Positions 16,965 to 25,859 of a stretch of 64,000 bases of DNA are shown piece after piece. Below the pieces are notes generated by a model. It made no database searches, was not told the origin of the DNA, and saw nothing but the letters and a program-made list of their open reading frames with translations. The DNA comes from Stieleria maiorica (GTDB lineage: Bacteria > Planctomycetota > Planctomycetia > Pirellulales > Pirellulaceae). The stretch is from the NCBI RefSeq assembly GCF_008035925.1, contig NZ_CP036264.1, forward strand, positions 1,275,409 through 1,339,408, written 5' to 3'. The position numbers and the translations under genes were made by a program. The number at the start of each line of letters is the position of its first letter. The first letter of the stretch is position 1.

Positions 16965-18461
16965 ATGGGGCAATTCCATTTCGCTGTCCCATCCGATTCG
17001 ACCCAGTTGTTGAAACAGACGCTGTGGAAAGATGCCTACATCTGTGGCATCGAGGGTGTGCCCTGGGAATGTAAGAACAGCGTCGACGGGGGCATCCTGT
17101 CGATTTCGCGTCCGGTCGACACGTCGGGCAAGCTGTATTTGACCTGCCCGACCAAGGGGCTGGGCTATCGCACACTTTCGACCTGTTCATTGATGCCCCA
17201 CGAGCGACCGCATCCGCTGTATTTGGAACTGGCCCGGGGGAGCTGTTATCGGGCGCGGGAACAGTCCAGCAATTGGGAGCGGGCGGGTTTGGCGTTGGGA
17301 GACCGGTTCGGTGAGTTGGTCGCACGCGGGACCGCACAGTTTCTCGATGCGGCCGAGGCACGCGGTGACCTGGAGGAGTGTTCACGTCATGCGTTGCAAG
17401 CGATCGCGACCTTGGAACAAGCCATTGCGGATCTGGGCGAATCGTTCGCGCTTCAATCGATCGCCTATCGCAAGCAGCGCGAACCACAGTTGGGCACTCT
17501 GTTGGCCGGCAGCGTCTTTCCGCCCGCCCCGACACGCTCGCCACTCAGTCGGCGGTTTGAAAGCGCGTTCAATTGTGCCGCGGTTCGGTTGAACTGGGGG
17601 ACGATCGAATCCGATGCCGGTCGGTTCGAATTCGAGGCCAGCGATCGAACGATTCATTGGTGCGGCGAACGCGGGCTTCGCGTCTTGGCCGGTCCGCTGG
17701 TCGATTTCCGCAAAGAGCTGATGCCGCCCTGGTTGTACTTGATCGAAGACAACTTCGATTCCTTCTTGCAATCGGTCACTCAATACACACAACGTGTCGT
17801 CGAGCGTTACCGCGGTTCGGTCCAGCTGTGGAACTGTGCCGCGGGATTGAACACGCCCGGCCCGGTCGCGTTGGATGACGAACAGGTGATGCGATTGGCC
17901 GTCGCCATCCTGCAGACCGTCCGTCGCATCGATCCCAACACGCCGGCGATCATTTCCTTCGATCAACCGTTCGGTGAATACCTGGCCAAACACCGCGACG
18001 GAATCTCCGCGTTGCACTTTGCCGACGCACTCGCGCGCAGCGGGTTGGGGATGGCCGGCATCGGGTTAGACGTACGATTGAACTACGCCCGTGATGCGAC
18101 GCTGCCGCGGTCGGCGCTCGATTTCGGCCAGATGATCGATCGCTGGGCGACGCTGGGGTTGCCCATGCTGGTTCAACTGACGATCCCCGGCGGCTGTGGC
18201 GAAGATGAAAAAGCGATCGCCAAGCAATCGACGTTGATGACCGGTACGGATCGGGTGGAGTTGTCGGCCAACCAGCTTCGCACGGCCGGTCCGATCGTTC
18301 GCACGTTGCTGGCCAAGCAGGTCGTGCACGGCATCGTCTGGGACGGTTGGGCCGATAATGAAAAACATGTGCAAAGTCACGCCGGCGTGATCGATTCGCT
18401 GGGTGCACCGCGACCGATGTTGGATTACTTTGAACGGCTTCGACACGAACTTTTAGCTTGA
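16965..18461 (+). CDS. Glycoside hydrolase family 10-like protein
   Basis: The 498-residue protein has no clear signal peptide. After about 190 residues of unknown type, the C-terminal 300 residues resemble a GH10 (endo-xylanase) barrel: FNCAAVRLNWGTIESDAGRF corresponds to the usual N-terminal strand, followed by VQLWNCAAGLNTPG where the acid/base Glu region (WDVVNE) would be. The expected Asn-Glu pair is not visible there, so catalysis as a xylanase is uncertain. The ATG at 16965 is chosen because the longer frame covers a repeat-rich gap. It is followed by gluconolactonase-like and DapA-like genes. Confidence 0.7.
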   Translation: MGQFHFAVPSDSTQLLKQTLWKDAYICGIEGVPWECKNSVDGGILSISRPVDTSGKLYLTCPTKGLGYRTLSTCSLMPHERPHPLYLELARGSCYRAREQSSNWERAGLALGDRFGELVARGTAQFLDAAEARGDLEECSRHALQAIATLEQAIADLGESFALQSIAYRKQREPQLGTLLAGSVFPPAPTRSPLSRRFESAFNCAAVRLNWGTIESDAGRFEFEASDRTIHWCGERGLRVLAGPLVDFRKELMPPWLYLIEDNFDSFLQSVTQYTQRVVERYRGSVQLWNCAAGLNTPGPVALDDEQVMRLAVAILQTVRRIDPNTPAIISFDQPFGEYLAKHRDGISALHFADALARSGLGMAGIGLDVRLNYARDATLPRSALDFGQMIDRWATLGLPMLVQLTIPGGCGEDEKAIAKQSTLMTGTDRVELSANQLRTAGPIVRTLLAKQVVHGIVWDGWADNEKHVQSHAGVIDSLGAPRPMLDYFERLRHELLA

Positions 18462-18470
18462 GGCACCGCG

Positions 18471-19436
18471 ATGAAATTGAATCCGATCTGGACCGCGCCA
18501 CTTTGCCGGTCAAACGTAGCTACCTTCGCCAGAAGGTGGTTCCCCGCTGTGCTCCTCGCTCTGGCGAGCGTCACCGTCGCGACGGCCCAGGACGACGCGG
18601 CCGAGGAAGTCAAACCGACCGGCAAGGTCGAATTGGTTCAGGACGGATTCGCCTTCACCGAAGGCCCCGCCTGGGAACCGAAATCCAAGTCGCTGTTGTT
18701 CACCGACATCCCCAACACCGCCATCCATCGTCTCGCCCCCGATGGATCGATCACCCTGTTCACCGGCGATTCGAAACATACCAATGGGATCCTGATCCCC
18801 GCCGACGGACGCATCCTGGCATGTCAGATGGACGGGCAAGTCGTCCGCTATGACGATGACGCGAACGCGACCGTGTTGGCATCGCAGTACAACGGCAAAC
18901 GCTTCAACGCCCCCAACGACTTGACCGTCGACGATGACGGCGGAATCTATTTTACCGACCCGCTGTTTCGCGCACCGACGCCGCTGCCCCAAACCGTTCA
19001 AGCCGTCTACTACATCGCCGCCGACGACACGGTCTCCCGCGTCACCGAAGGCTTGGCCGCGCCCAACGGCATCGGCATGTCGCCCGATCGGAAACGGCTT
19101 TATGTCTGCCCCAGCGGGCAGGCCGAGATGCTGGTCTACGACGTGACCGGACCCGGAAAGTTGTCCGCGCCGAAAACGTTTTGCACTCTCCAGCAACCCG
19201 AGGGCAAGTCGGGGACCGGCGCCGACGGGATCGCATTGGACGTCAATGGCAACGTCTACATCACCACCCACATCGGTGTGCAGATCTATTCGCCGGCCGG
19301 AAAGCAAATTGGCGTCGTCGCCTTCCCCGAGCAGCCGGCCAACGTCTGCTTCGGCGGCGATGATTGGAAAACAATGTTCGTGACCGCCCGCACCGGTCTT
19401 TACCGTGTCACCATGCCGATCCCCGGAATGCACTAA
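18471..19436 (+). CDS. SMP-30/gluconolactonase-like exported beta-propeller
   Basis: The 321-residue protein has a cleavable-looking signal (FPAVLLALASVTVATAQ). The body is a six-bladed SMP-30/gluconolaconase/LRE-like propeller. The metal ligand Glu is in FTEGPAWE, and NAPNDLTVDDDGGIYFTDP, APNGIGMSPDRKRLYV and GADGIALDVNGNVYIT are the expected Asn/Asp metal-site segments. The likely reaction is hydrolysis of a sugar lactone in the periplasm. It starts nine bases after the GH10-like gene and is followed six bases later by the DapA-like gene, a probable operon. Confidence 0.9.
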   Translation: MKLNPIWTAPLCRSNVATFARRWFPAVLLALASVTVATAQDDAAEEVKPTGKVELVQDGFAFTEGPAWEPKSKSLLFTDIPNTAIHRLAPDGSITLFTGDSKHTNGILIPADGRILACQMDGQVVRYDDDANATVLASQYNGKRFNAPNDLTVDDDGGIYFTDPLFRAPTPLPQTVQAVYYIAADDTVSRVTEGLAAPNGIGMSPDRKRLYVCPSGQAEMLVYDVTGPGKLSAPKTFCTLQQPEGKSGTGADGIALDVNGNVYITTHIGVQIYSPAGKQIGVVAFPEQPANVCFGGDDWKTMFVTARTGLYRVTMPIPGMH

Positions 19437-19441
19437 CCATT

Positions 19442-20350
19442 ATGCTTACCAGTTCCTTTGATCCCGATCATTTGTCCGAAAGTGTTTTCGCCGTGCCGCC
19501 GCTGGCGCGCGACAGTGAGGGCGAAGTCAGCACGTCGGAAAATGCCAAACTGATTCGGTTTCTCGAAGACGGCGGCATCCGCTCGCTGCTGTATGGCGGA
19601 AACGCCGTTTTCTATCACATGCGTCTAAGCGAGTATGCCAAGACGTTGACGATGCTTAGCGAAACCGCGGGCGATCAAACCAGTGTCGTGCCGTCGATCG
19701 GACCGGCCTACGGGTTGGCCGTCGATCAAGTCGATATCTTGCGTGAATACGACTTCGCCACCGCGATGCTGTTGCCCGCACGCGATGTCGTCGATCAACA
19801 GGGTGTCGCCACCGGGATTCGTCACCTGGCCGAACGCTACGGAAAGCCCTTGGTGTTGTATCTGAAGTTTGATCGCTGGTTGGACGCCAAGTGGGTCGAC
19901 GCGTTGCACCGCGACGGGCTGATCTCCTGGATCAAGTACGCGGTCGTGCGCGATGATCCCAGCCAGGACGACTACCTGAACAAGATCCGCGACGTCTTCC
20001 CGTCCTCGCGGATGGTCAGCGGCATCGGCGAGCAACCGGCCATCGTCCACTTGCGGGATTTCGGCATCACCGGCTTCACCAGCGGCTGCGTGTGCGTCGC
20101 GCCGGCCCGCAGCATGGAAATGTTGCGCGCGATCCAGACCGGGGATTATGAAACCGCCGAGTCGATTCGGCAGTGGTTCTTGCCGCTAGAAGACTTGCGG
20201 AACATGTACAGCCCGATCCGTGTGTTGCACCATGCCGTCGCCGAAGCCGGCATCGCCGCTACCGGCCCGCTGCTGCCCATGCTCAGTGACCTCGATGAAT
20301 CCCTGGTCTCCAAGATCCGCGACGCCGTCGCCGGCATGACAGTGGGGTAA
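19442..20350 (+). CDS. Dihydrodipicolinate synthase (DapA) family protein
   Basis: The 302-residue protein resembles the class I aldolase/lyase DapA family. Recognisable are RFLEDGGIRSLLYGGNAVFYHM near the N-terminus, PSIGPAYGLAVDQ, LVLYLKF with the position of the Schiff-base lysine, and ITGFTSGCVCVAPA at the C-terminal glycine-rich region. In this genomic setting a 2-keto-3-deoxy sugar acid aldolase or dehydratase is more likely than lysine synthesis (inference from the gluconolactonase neighbour). The ATG at 19442 gives the family N-terminus. Confidence 0.82.
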   Translation: MLTSSFDPDHLSESVFAVPPLARDSEGEVSTSENAKLIRFLEDGGIRSLLYGGNAVFYHMRLSEYAKTLTMLSETAGDQTSVVPSIGPAYGLAVDQVDILREYDFATAMLLPARDVVDQQGVATGIRHLAERYGKPLVLYLKFDRWLDAKWVDALHRDGLISWIKYAVVRDDPSQDDYLNKIRDVFPSSRMVSGIGEQPAIVHLRDFGITGFTSGCVCVAPARSMEMLRAIQTGDYETAESIRQWFLPLEDLRNMYSPIRVLHHAVAEAGIAATGPLLPMLSDLDESLVSKIRDAVAGMTVG

Positions 20351-20486
20351 GCATACCGCATGAGAGTGCCAGCGGGAAGCGTCAGCGAGCGGCAGGTGCG
20401 ACTGCCAGCGGGACACGATACGACCTGTCGATAAATCGTGACGCGCACCTCGGCGCCCGACTCGGTTCATCCATTGGAGAAGAATT

Positions 20487-20570
20487 GGGCGACAGGAAAA
20501 TCGGTGACAAGAAAATGAGTCGCTGGCTCGTGCTACTCCCAACCTATTTTCCTGTCACCCATTTTTTGTC
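20487..20570. repeat. Purine-rich inverted repeat (GACAGGAAAAT family)
   Basis: The left arm contains GGCGACAGGAAAATCGGTGA then CAAGAAAATG. The right arm is its approximate inverse, CCTATTTTCCTGTCACCCAT then TTTTTGTC. The element abuts the 3' end of the carbonic-anhydrase-like gene. Confidence 0.7.
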
Positions 20571-21128
20571 TCATTTCCAAGCTTGCCCTTCCGCCTCGGC
20601 CAGATACTGATTCTTTAGTTTGACGTAGTTGGCCGGCGAGTACAGGAAGAAGCGGGTTTCTGGTTCGGTGATCGGGCGCAGTTGGCGGCACGGGTTGCCG
20701 ACGTACACGAAACCGCTTTCGAGTGTCTTGCCCGGCGGGACGATACAGCCGGCACCCACGATGACTTCGTCGTGGATCACCGCCGCGTCGTTGACCACCG
20801 CCCCGTTTCCGATCAAGACACGGTTTCCGACTGTGCAGCCGTGCAGGATCGCGCGGTGGCCGATCACCACGTCGTCGCCGATCGTCAGCGGCCACCCGCC
20901 GGGGTTGAACTCGCTGTTGTGCGTCGTGTGCAGCACCGCGTTGTCTTGCACGTTGGTGCGATCACCGATCCGGATCGGTTTCAGGTCGCCGCGGATCACC
21001 GCCCCGGGCCAAACGGAAGCGTCATCGCCCAGCGCAACGTCTCCGATCACCGTCGCCGCCGGGTCGACATAAACACGCTGCCCCAGGCTCGGCGTGATCC
21101 CCCGGAAAGTTCGAATCGATAACGACAT
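20571..21128 (-). CDS. Gamma-carbonic-anhydrase-like hexapeptide-repeat protein
   Basis: The 185-residue protein has the left-handed beta-helix of the gamma-carbonic anhydrase/YrdA family. Hexapeptide repeats run from TVIGDVALGDDASVWPGAVIRGD through IGDRTNVQDNAVLHTT, IGDDVVIGHRAILHGCTVGNRVLIGNGAVV. Metal-site histidines are visible in LHTTHN and IGHRAILHG. The C-terminal helix starts at PEFRFF-like PETRFFLYSPANYVKL. The ATG at 21128 (MSLSIRTFRG) is chosen over a GTG six codons upstream. Enzymatic activity is uncertain because many members lack it. Confidence 0.9.
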   Translation of the reverse strand: MSLSIRTFRGITPSLGQRVYVDPAATVIGDVALGDDASVWPGAVIRGDLKPIRIGDRTNVQDNAVLHTTHNSEFNPGGWPLTIGDDVVIGHRAILHGCTVGNRVLIGNGAVVNDAAVIHDEVIVGAGCIVPPGKTLESGFVYVGNPCRQLRPITEPETRFFLYSPANYVKLKNQYLAEAEGQAWK

Positions 21129-21450
21129 CAGCGCGTCCCACTCCACAAGCCAGAGAACAAATGGTTTGCCGCGCCGAGTCTATCGGATGCCCGCCCATCA
21201 CAGCAATCCAACGCCCCAGGTTGAGCCCACACTATTTTCTTGTCTTTTCTCGTCTCTTCCCTCCATTTTTCTGCCCCCCATTTTTCTATCCTCCCCCATC
21301 CGCCCAGCACTTTTTCAGATTCTTTGAAACACCGACCTATCTCGCCCGCTTGGTTCTTCAGTCAAGAACAACGAATGCGGCGAGTGACTCGACGGGCTCC
21401 CGCCTTCTTCACAGAAACATCCCTGTCGAATCGCGTGAAGGAATAAAACC
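21129..21450. other. Intergenic region, pyrimidine-rich tracts
   Basis: No gene was found. 21238-21300 is a C/T-rich tract with repeats of CCATTTTTCTRYC type, belonging loosely to the purine-rich repeat family on the other strand. The promoter of the Tyr-rich gene should lie in the last 100 bases, but no clear hexamers were seen. Confidence 0.4.
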
Positions 21451-21867
21451 ATGTTGAAACGAATCTTGTTTGCTGTCGCACCGCTCGTGATGATCTTTGG
21501 CACCGTCAGCGCCGACGACGACTTGCTGCAGTCGCTGGCCACGTTGGATTCCAATCTGATCGTCGCCGCCGATGCATCGGCCGAGGGCGTGGCGGAGGAT
21601 CTGGACGAGTTCGGCCAGGCGGACGTCGACGCCTTGCTGGGCGAGGATGACAAGGACGAAGACGCGGTGGCGGCCTGCTTCCGCCGTGTCGGCTACGGCT
21701 ACGGTTACTCGCCCAGCTATCGAAGCTACGGTTACAGCTACGGATACGGCTACAGCTACTACCGACCGACCTATCGCTATCACTGCTACCGACCGGTCAG
21801 CTACTCGTACTACCACCCGGTGACCTACCACGTCCCGGTCTACACCAGCTACTGGGCTTGCTACTGA
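21451..21867 (+). CDS. Small secreted Tyr/Gly/Ser-rich protein
   Basis: The 138-residue protein starts with a signal peptide (MLKRILFAVAPLVMIFGTVS). An acidic segment around residues 50-72 contains EDLDEFGQADVDALLGEDD. The C-terminal 65 residues are low-complexity, dominated by Tyr with Gly, Ser, His, Pro and Val (GYGYGYSPSYRSYGYSYGYG). It contains only two or three Cys. Such Tyr-rich secreted proteins occur in planctomycetes without known role; a matrix or wall-associated structural function is speculation. A terminator follows. Confidence 0.85.
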   Translation: MLKRILFAVAPLVMIFGTVSADDDLLQSLATLDSNLIVAADASAEGVAEDLDEFGQADVDALLGEDDKDEDAVAACFRRVGYGYGYSPSYRSYGYSYGYGYSYYRPTYRYHCYRPVSYSYYHPVTYHVPVYTSYWACY

Positions 21868-21889
21868 GCCCAGGGACGACGATCCGGCC

Positions 21890-21928
21890 CGGTCGCTGCC
21901 CCGCAGCGACCGCAGCCGTGCGGTTTTT
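21890..21928 (+). terminator. Intrinsic terminator with two overlapping stems
   Basis: CGGTCGCTGC (21890-21899) pairs with GCAGCGACCG (21903-21912). A second stem, CCGCA / TGCGG (21910-21923), is followed immediately by TTTTT. It lies 23 bases after the Tyr-rich gene. Confidence 0.7.
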
Positions 21929-21973
21929 AAACCTGATATTTAACAGGCGTTTACGACTTCACCCTCCCTCTGG

Positions 21974-22219
21974 GCATTGGTGTCTACAAAAATCGGTCCG
22001 CGATTTAGGACATGGCTCCCCTCTCCCTAAAACAGATCGCGTAAACAGAATTTGATCACAGAGCGAAGTCGACTGCGATCTGTTTTGGGGAGAGGGGCTG
22101 GGGGTGAGGGGCATTCCGCCCAACCCGTTTTCAGGACGCTGGCCCCCTCATCCCCAGCCCTTCTCCCCCGCAAAGCCGGGGGAGAAGGGAGCCATTGTAA
22201 ATTGTGTAGACACCAATGC
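21974..22219. repeat. Composite inverted repeat element
   Basis: The outer arms are GCATTGGTGTCTACA (21974) and TGTAGACACCAATGC (22205-22219), perfectly inverted. Inside, CTCCCTAAAACAGATCGC and GCGATCTGTTTTGGGGAG form another inverted pair (about 22022-22100). Near 22150-22190, CCTTCTCCCCC and GGGGGAGAAGG form a third. Confidence 0.85.
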
Positions 22220-22337
22220 CTGCCAGGAGGGTGTTTTCCAAAAAACGCACGACCTCGACCACTGTCGGCTAGAGCTTGCACTCCAACGCCCCATCCCATC
22301 TTCCTAAACCACCCCAACACCAACACGAGACCAAACC

Positions 22338-23144
22338 ATGAAACGCCCAATTCCACTGTGCCGGTGGATGTTCGCCGCGATCGCGGGCACCCTGCTGGGC
22401 AACTGCTTGGCCGTGGCACACGCCGACGATGCCGAACTGCGTCGGCTGCTCCACGGCCCCGATCGATGCGATCACGTGATCGGATTGCTGCTTCGACACG
22501 GTGTCAACAACAACGCCAATCCCGCCGCAACGGTCAACGCGTTTCATCCGTACGGCCCGGTCGCGATCCCCGCCGCTGAACTCGGTGATCTGCAACTTGA
22601 ATCCATCGCCCGCCATGCCGACACCACCGGATGCGGCCCGTCATTCGACTTGGTCATCAAGAACTGCAGCACACGCGATGTCTGTGGCGCCCACGTCACC
22701 CTGGTCGGTCTGCTCGGACGCATCCTTCCGACCAGCCCCAACGTGACGGCGAAACTCGACTCCGTGCCGGCCGGCCAGGCGATCCAGGTGACATTGACCT
22801 TGCCAATCGAATCTCTGGCGATGGGAAACCTGAACGGACAGATCATCGGGCTGAATCGGGTTCTGGTCGTGGTGGATAGCTACGACCAGTTCATGGAGTC
22901 CGACGAAGCGAACAACTTGCGATCATACGAACTCGCAGCGTTGCCGCTGGCGGCGGCCGTGGTCACCGAAGTGACCGAATCCGCGGCTGCGGTTTCGCCC
23001 GAAACGACCACGCCGGACCCCACGACCGATGCCTCGTCGCAGTCCGCCCAGCCGTCGTCGCCGAGTGACATCGGCGGCGGATTCTCCTCACCCGACCTCC
23101 GCACCGCGATCGATCAATTCACCGACAACGCGCCCAGCCCGTGA
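22338..23144 (+). CDS. Secreted protein with CARDB-like domain
   Basis: The 268-residue protein has a signal peptide (FAAIAGTLLGNCLAVAHA). Its central part, about residues 95-200, contains FDLVIKNCSTRDVCGAHVTL, VPAGQAIQVTLTLP and VVVDSYDQFMESDEANNL. This is the pattern of CARDB-type cell-adhesion modules, which usually end in 'D..N.V.E.DE.NN'. The C-terminus is a Ser/Thr/Pro/Ala-rich tail. It is probably exported; no enzymatic motif is seen. A strong terminator lies downstream at 23313. Confidence 0.78.
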   Translation: MKRPIPLCRWMFAAIAGTLLGNCLAVAHADDAELRRLLHGPDRCDHVIGLLLRHGVNNNANPAATVNAFHPYGPVAIPAAELGDLQLESIARHADTTGCGPSFDLVIKNCSTRDVCGAHVTLVGLLGRILPTSPNVTAKLDSVPAGQAIQVTLTLPIESLAMGNLNGQIIGLNRVLVVVDSYDQFMESDEANNLRSYELAALPLAAAVVTEVTESAAAVSPETTTPDPTTDASSQSAQPSSPSDIGGGFSSPDLRTAIDQFTDNAPSP

Positions 23145-23158
23145 CGGGCGGTGGAAGT

Positions 23159-23291
23159 CAGCCGACGGCGCTAGCCGCGGGCCTTGGATTGCCCAGCGAG
23201 ATTTGTAGGGCCCGAGGCTAGCGCCTGCGGCTTGTGGGGCCCGAGGCTAGCGCCTGCGGCTTGTGGGGCCCGAGGCTAGCGCCTGCGGCTC
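23159..23291. repeat. CAGCCG-family inverted repeat with right arm triplicated
   Basis: The left arm is CAGCCGACGGCGCTAGCCGC. The right arm GGGCCCGAGGCTAGCGCCTG, CGGCT is present three times with a 29-bp period starting at 23208, 23237 and 23266. It shares arms with 31155-31229. Confidence 0.9.
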
Positions 23292-23312
23292 AGTTTGTGA
23301 TCGAAAGGGTCG

Positions 23313-23361
23313 CCTCTCGCCGCGCGATGGATCGCGATGCGGCGAGAGGTTTTTTCTTTTT
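23313..23361 (+). terminator. Strong intrinsic terminator
   Basis: CCTCTCGCCGC (23313-23323) pairs perfectly with GCGGCGAGAGG (23339-23349) and is followed by TTTTTTCTTTTT. It terminates rightward transcription before the convergent kinase gene. Confidence 0.88.
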
Positions 23362-23368
23362 GCCGCCC

Positions 23369-25717
23369 CTACATCGACAAGATCGAATCACGCTTGCTGG
23401 ACAACACCGGGGTCATCGCCGAGCATTGTCGCAGGATGTATCGGTAGGCGGAAAATGCGGCGAACAATCCCAATCCGGTCGCTGCGATCGCGATCAACAT
23501 CACGTGCTTCGCATCCTCGTTGCTGACCAACAATAGCGTCACCCCCATCAACGGCACCAGGCATGCCAGCAGCAGACAACGCTCGCAACGACGCACCAGC
23601 TTTGCCACGCGACGGTCAAAATTTGGGTCATTCAGCTTGGAACGCACCATCCGCGGGTACAGCACCGAGATCGCATAGATGCTTAACCCGAAAAATGGAT
23701 AGATCGCCGCGACGCCGCCGCAGATGACATGTGACAAAAAGAAATGTCCGACTTCGCGACGCGAAAACTCGGGATGCACGTAGGACAGGACTGCCGGATA
23801 CAGAATCGCCGCCAGGCACCAGAGCAGACCGCCGATGACGGCGGCCCGGTGGGCCAGTTCCAACGCCGCGAACAGGTCTTCCTCGGTTGCCTCCTTGCCC
23901 GACGCGGTCGACTCCAATCCCTTGACCACACGGCGAGTGAAATAGATCGCCAGCACCACGGCCAAGGGATACGCAACCGAATTGATGCAGATTACCAGCG
24001 TCGTGAACGTCGTACTCAACCCTTCGACCTCTGCAAATAACTTTTCCAAGGTGTCCTGTTGGTTGTAAAAGAACCCGTACACCCCGGCGATCGCGTTGGG
24101 CACAAGGATCGTCGTCGCAGCGACCCACCACGGCGATTGACGGCTCAGCCATCCGTGCCAAGATTCGGGTTCGGGATCAAACAGCTGTGCCGCATCGGGG
24201 TGCAGCGCCAAGATCAGCCGGGCCTCCAATTCCGCTCCCGATCCGATCCGGTCTTCCGGGGCAAAGGCCAGCGTGTCGCGGAGGATCTTTTCCAAGAGTC
24301 GCGCCAACGCGTCTTCGCCGTGCGTCGCCGGATCGCCGAGTGATTCGCGGGCGATCAGTTGTTGGCTGACCGCATCGGTCCAGGATTTCGGTCGCCCCTG
24401 GGATTCAAACGGTCGGCGGCCCTGCCACAATTCCCACAACAGAATCGCCAGGGAATACAAGTCCGCCCTCGGTCCGACGTCTTCAGGGGCCGAGAAGGAG
24501 GTCGCCGAGATCGCGCGCAGGTGTTCCGGGGCCATGTAGCCGATCGAGCCGCCGAAACTGCTGGCCGCACCGGCACGTCCCGCGCTGCCGGCGAAGCTGA
24601 CATTAAAGTCGGCCAGCTTCGGAACTCCCTCGGCCGACAGCAGCACGTTGGCGGGTTTAACGTCGCGGTGCATCACGCCGCGACGGTGCGCGTTCTCCAA
24701 CGCCCGCGACAAGTGGATCCCCACCCAGGCGACCGCCATCGGCCACGACATCGCCCCCAGCATTTCGCGAAGCGCCGATCGTTCGGGGACCGCTTGAGCC
24801 GTCTTGAGCAGCGATCGATCGACCGATTGCAGAATCAAATCGCCGGATCGATCCCAAGGCCGCGTGTGACGCACCCGATCGACCACATCGGCCAACGTGC
24901 CTCCCGGATGAAATTGCATGTACAGCAAATGCGCCGGCGGATCGTCGATCATCCGTTGATCGTAAACTCGCACGATGTTCGGATGATCGAACTGCGCCAA
25001 TGCCTGGGGTTCGTCACCGGTCCCCCGCGAAACCTTCAGCGCCACCAATCGACTCATCGACAATTGACGCGCCAGATACACGTTGGCAAAGGCGCCGCTG
25101 CCGAGCGTTTGGACGATCACAAAGTCGTCGATTTGCTGCCCGACCTGAAACTCCGGTGGGCGTTTGCGATTGACGGCTGCCGCAGTCGCCTCCGGCTTGG
25201 CACTCAGCTGGCCGCCCAGCAGCTCGGCGATCATCGAGTCGTGTTGCGGAAACCGCTTGGCGTAGTCGGCCGGGTCGAGAAGCTCGCCGGATTCCTTTCG
25301 CAACTGGATTTCTTCCATCAGCAAGTCCAACGGTACATCGGCCGCCGTCATCACCTGGGGAAAGTGCGTCAGGTAGTCTTCGACGCGCGGGACGACCGCC
25401 ATGGCGGATCCCGTCACGGTCGCTTCGGAGACGCTGGCCATGTCCAATTTGATCAATTCGACCAGCAGGAAGCGTTGCGTGCCCAGATCCACCTCGGGCA
25501 GAAACCGCCCCAGTTCCTGTGGCGATGCCAGCGGAGCGGCTTCCAGGTATTGCTCCAGGCAGCGTTCCAGCAGATCATCCATCAGGTCCGGATCGACGGG
25601 CGATCGGCTGGCGGATTCACGCAGCGGAACGTCGGTGGTCGCGTCGGGATCGACCGGCGGGGCCGCGGCGGATTCCGGGCCGGAGACGTCGTCGATGGGG
25701 GAGGTCCTGTCGGTCAT
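23369..25717 (-). CDS. Membrane Ser/Thr protein kinase with DFN variant
   Basis: The 782-residue protein has about 190 residues of N-terminal region with the planctomycete pre-kinase pattern (LAPLASPQELGRFLPEV-like, DPADYAKRFPQH). The kinase domain spans about 195-490: glycine loop LGSGAFANVY, Lys228 in VALKVS, catalytic HRDVKPANVLL (Asp352), metal-binding DFN at 370-372 in place of DFG, and APEH. Four hydrophobic segments follow in the last 250 residues, so the kinase faces the cytoplasm from the inner membrane. It is divergent from an ECF sigma gene across 142 bases, a common planctomycete kinase/sigma pairing. Confidence 0.92.
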   Translation of the reverse strand: MTDRTSPIDDVSGPESAAAPPVDPDATTDVPLRESASRSPVDPDLMDDLLERCLEQYLEAAPLASPQELGRFLPEVDLGTQRFLLVELIKLDMASVSEATVTGSAMAVVPRVEDYLTHFPQVMTAADVPLDLLMEEIQLRKESGELLDPADYAKRFPQHDSMIAELLGGQLSAKPEATAAAVNRKRPPEFQVGQQIDDFVIVQTLGSGAFANVYLARQLSMSRLVALKVSRGTGDEPQALAQFDHPNIVRVYDQRMIDDPPAHLLYMQFHPGGTLADVVDRVRHTRPWDRSGDLILQSVDRSLLKTAQAVPERSALREMLGAMSWPMAVAWVGIHLSRALENAHRRGVMHRDVKPANVLLSAEGVPKLADFNVSFAGSAGRAGAASSFGGSIGYMAPEHLRAISATSFSAPEDVGPRADLYSLAILLWELWQGRRPFESQGRPKSWTDAVSQQLIARESLGDPATHGEDALARLLEKILRDTLAFAPEDRIGSGAELEARLILALHPDAAQLFDPEPESWHGWLSRQSPWWVAATTILVPNAIAGVYGFFYNQQDTLEKLFAEVEGLSTTFTTLVICINSVAYPLAVVLAIYFTRRVVKGLESTASGKEATEEDLFAALELAHRAAVIGGLLWCLAAILYPAVLSYVHPEFSRREVGHFFLSHVICGGVAAIYPFFGLSIYAISVLYPRMVRSKLNDPNFDRRVAKLVRRCERCLLLACLVPLMGVTLLLVSNEDAKHVMLIAIAATGLGLFAAFSAYRYILRQCSAMTPVLSSKRDSILSM

Positions 25718-25859
25718 GGATGGGTGAAGACGATCAGGAGAGGGTTTGCCGAGTCCGATCCGCCGGTCGGTTGATCTTCGTTATACTCGGTCGTGTCGAT
25801 TCACGCATCCGCGGCCGAACCAACACGCACCGCATCCCACGCTCTCACGATGATCTGAA

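Noticed and set aside
24359-25774. 471-codon forward frame opposite the kinase
   Set aside because: It is antisense to a clear kinase domain and has Arg/Gln/His-rich composition without motifs.
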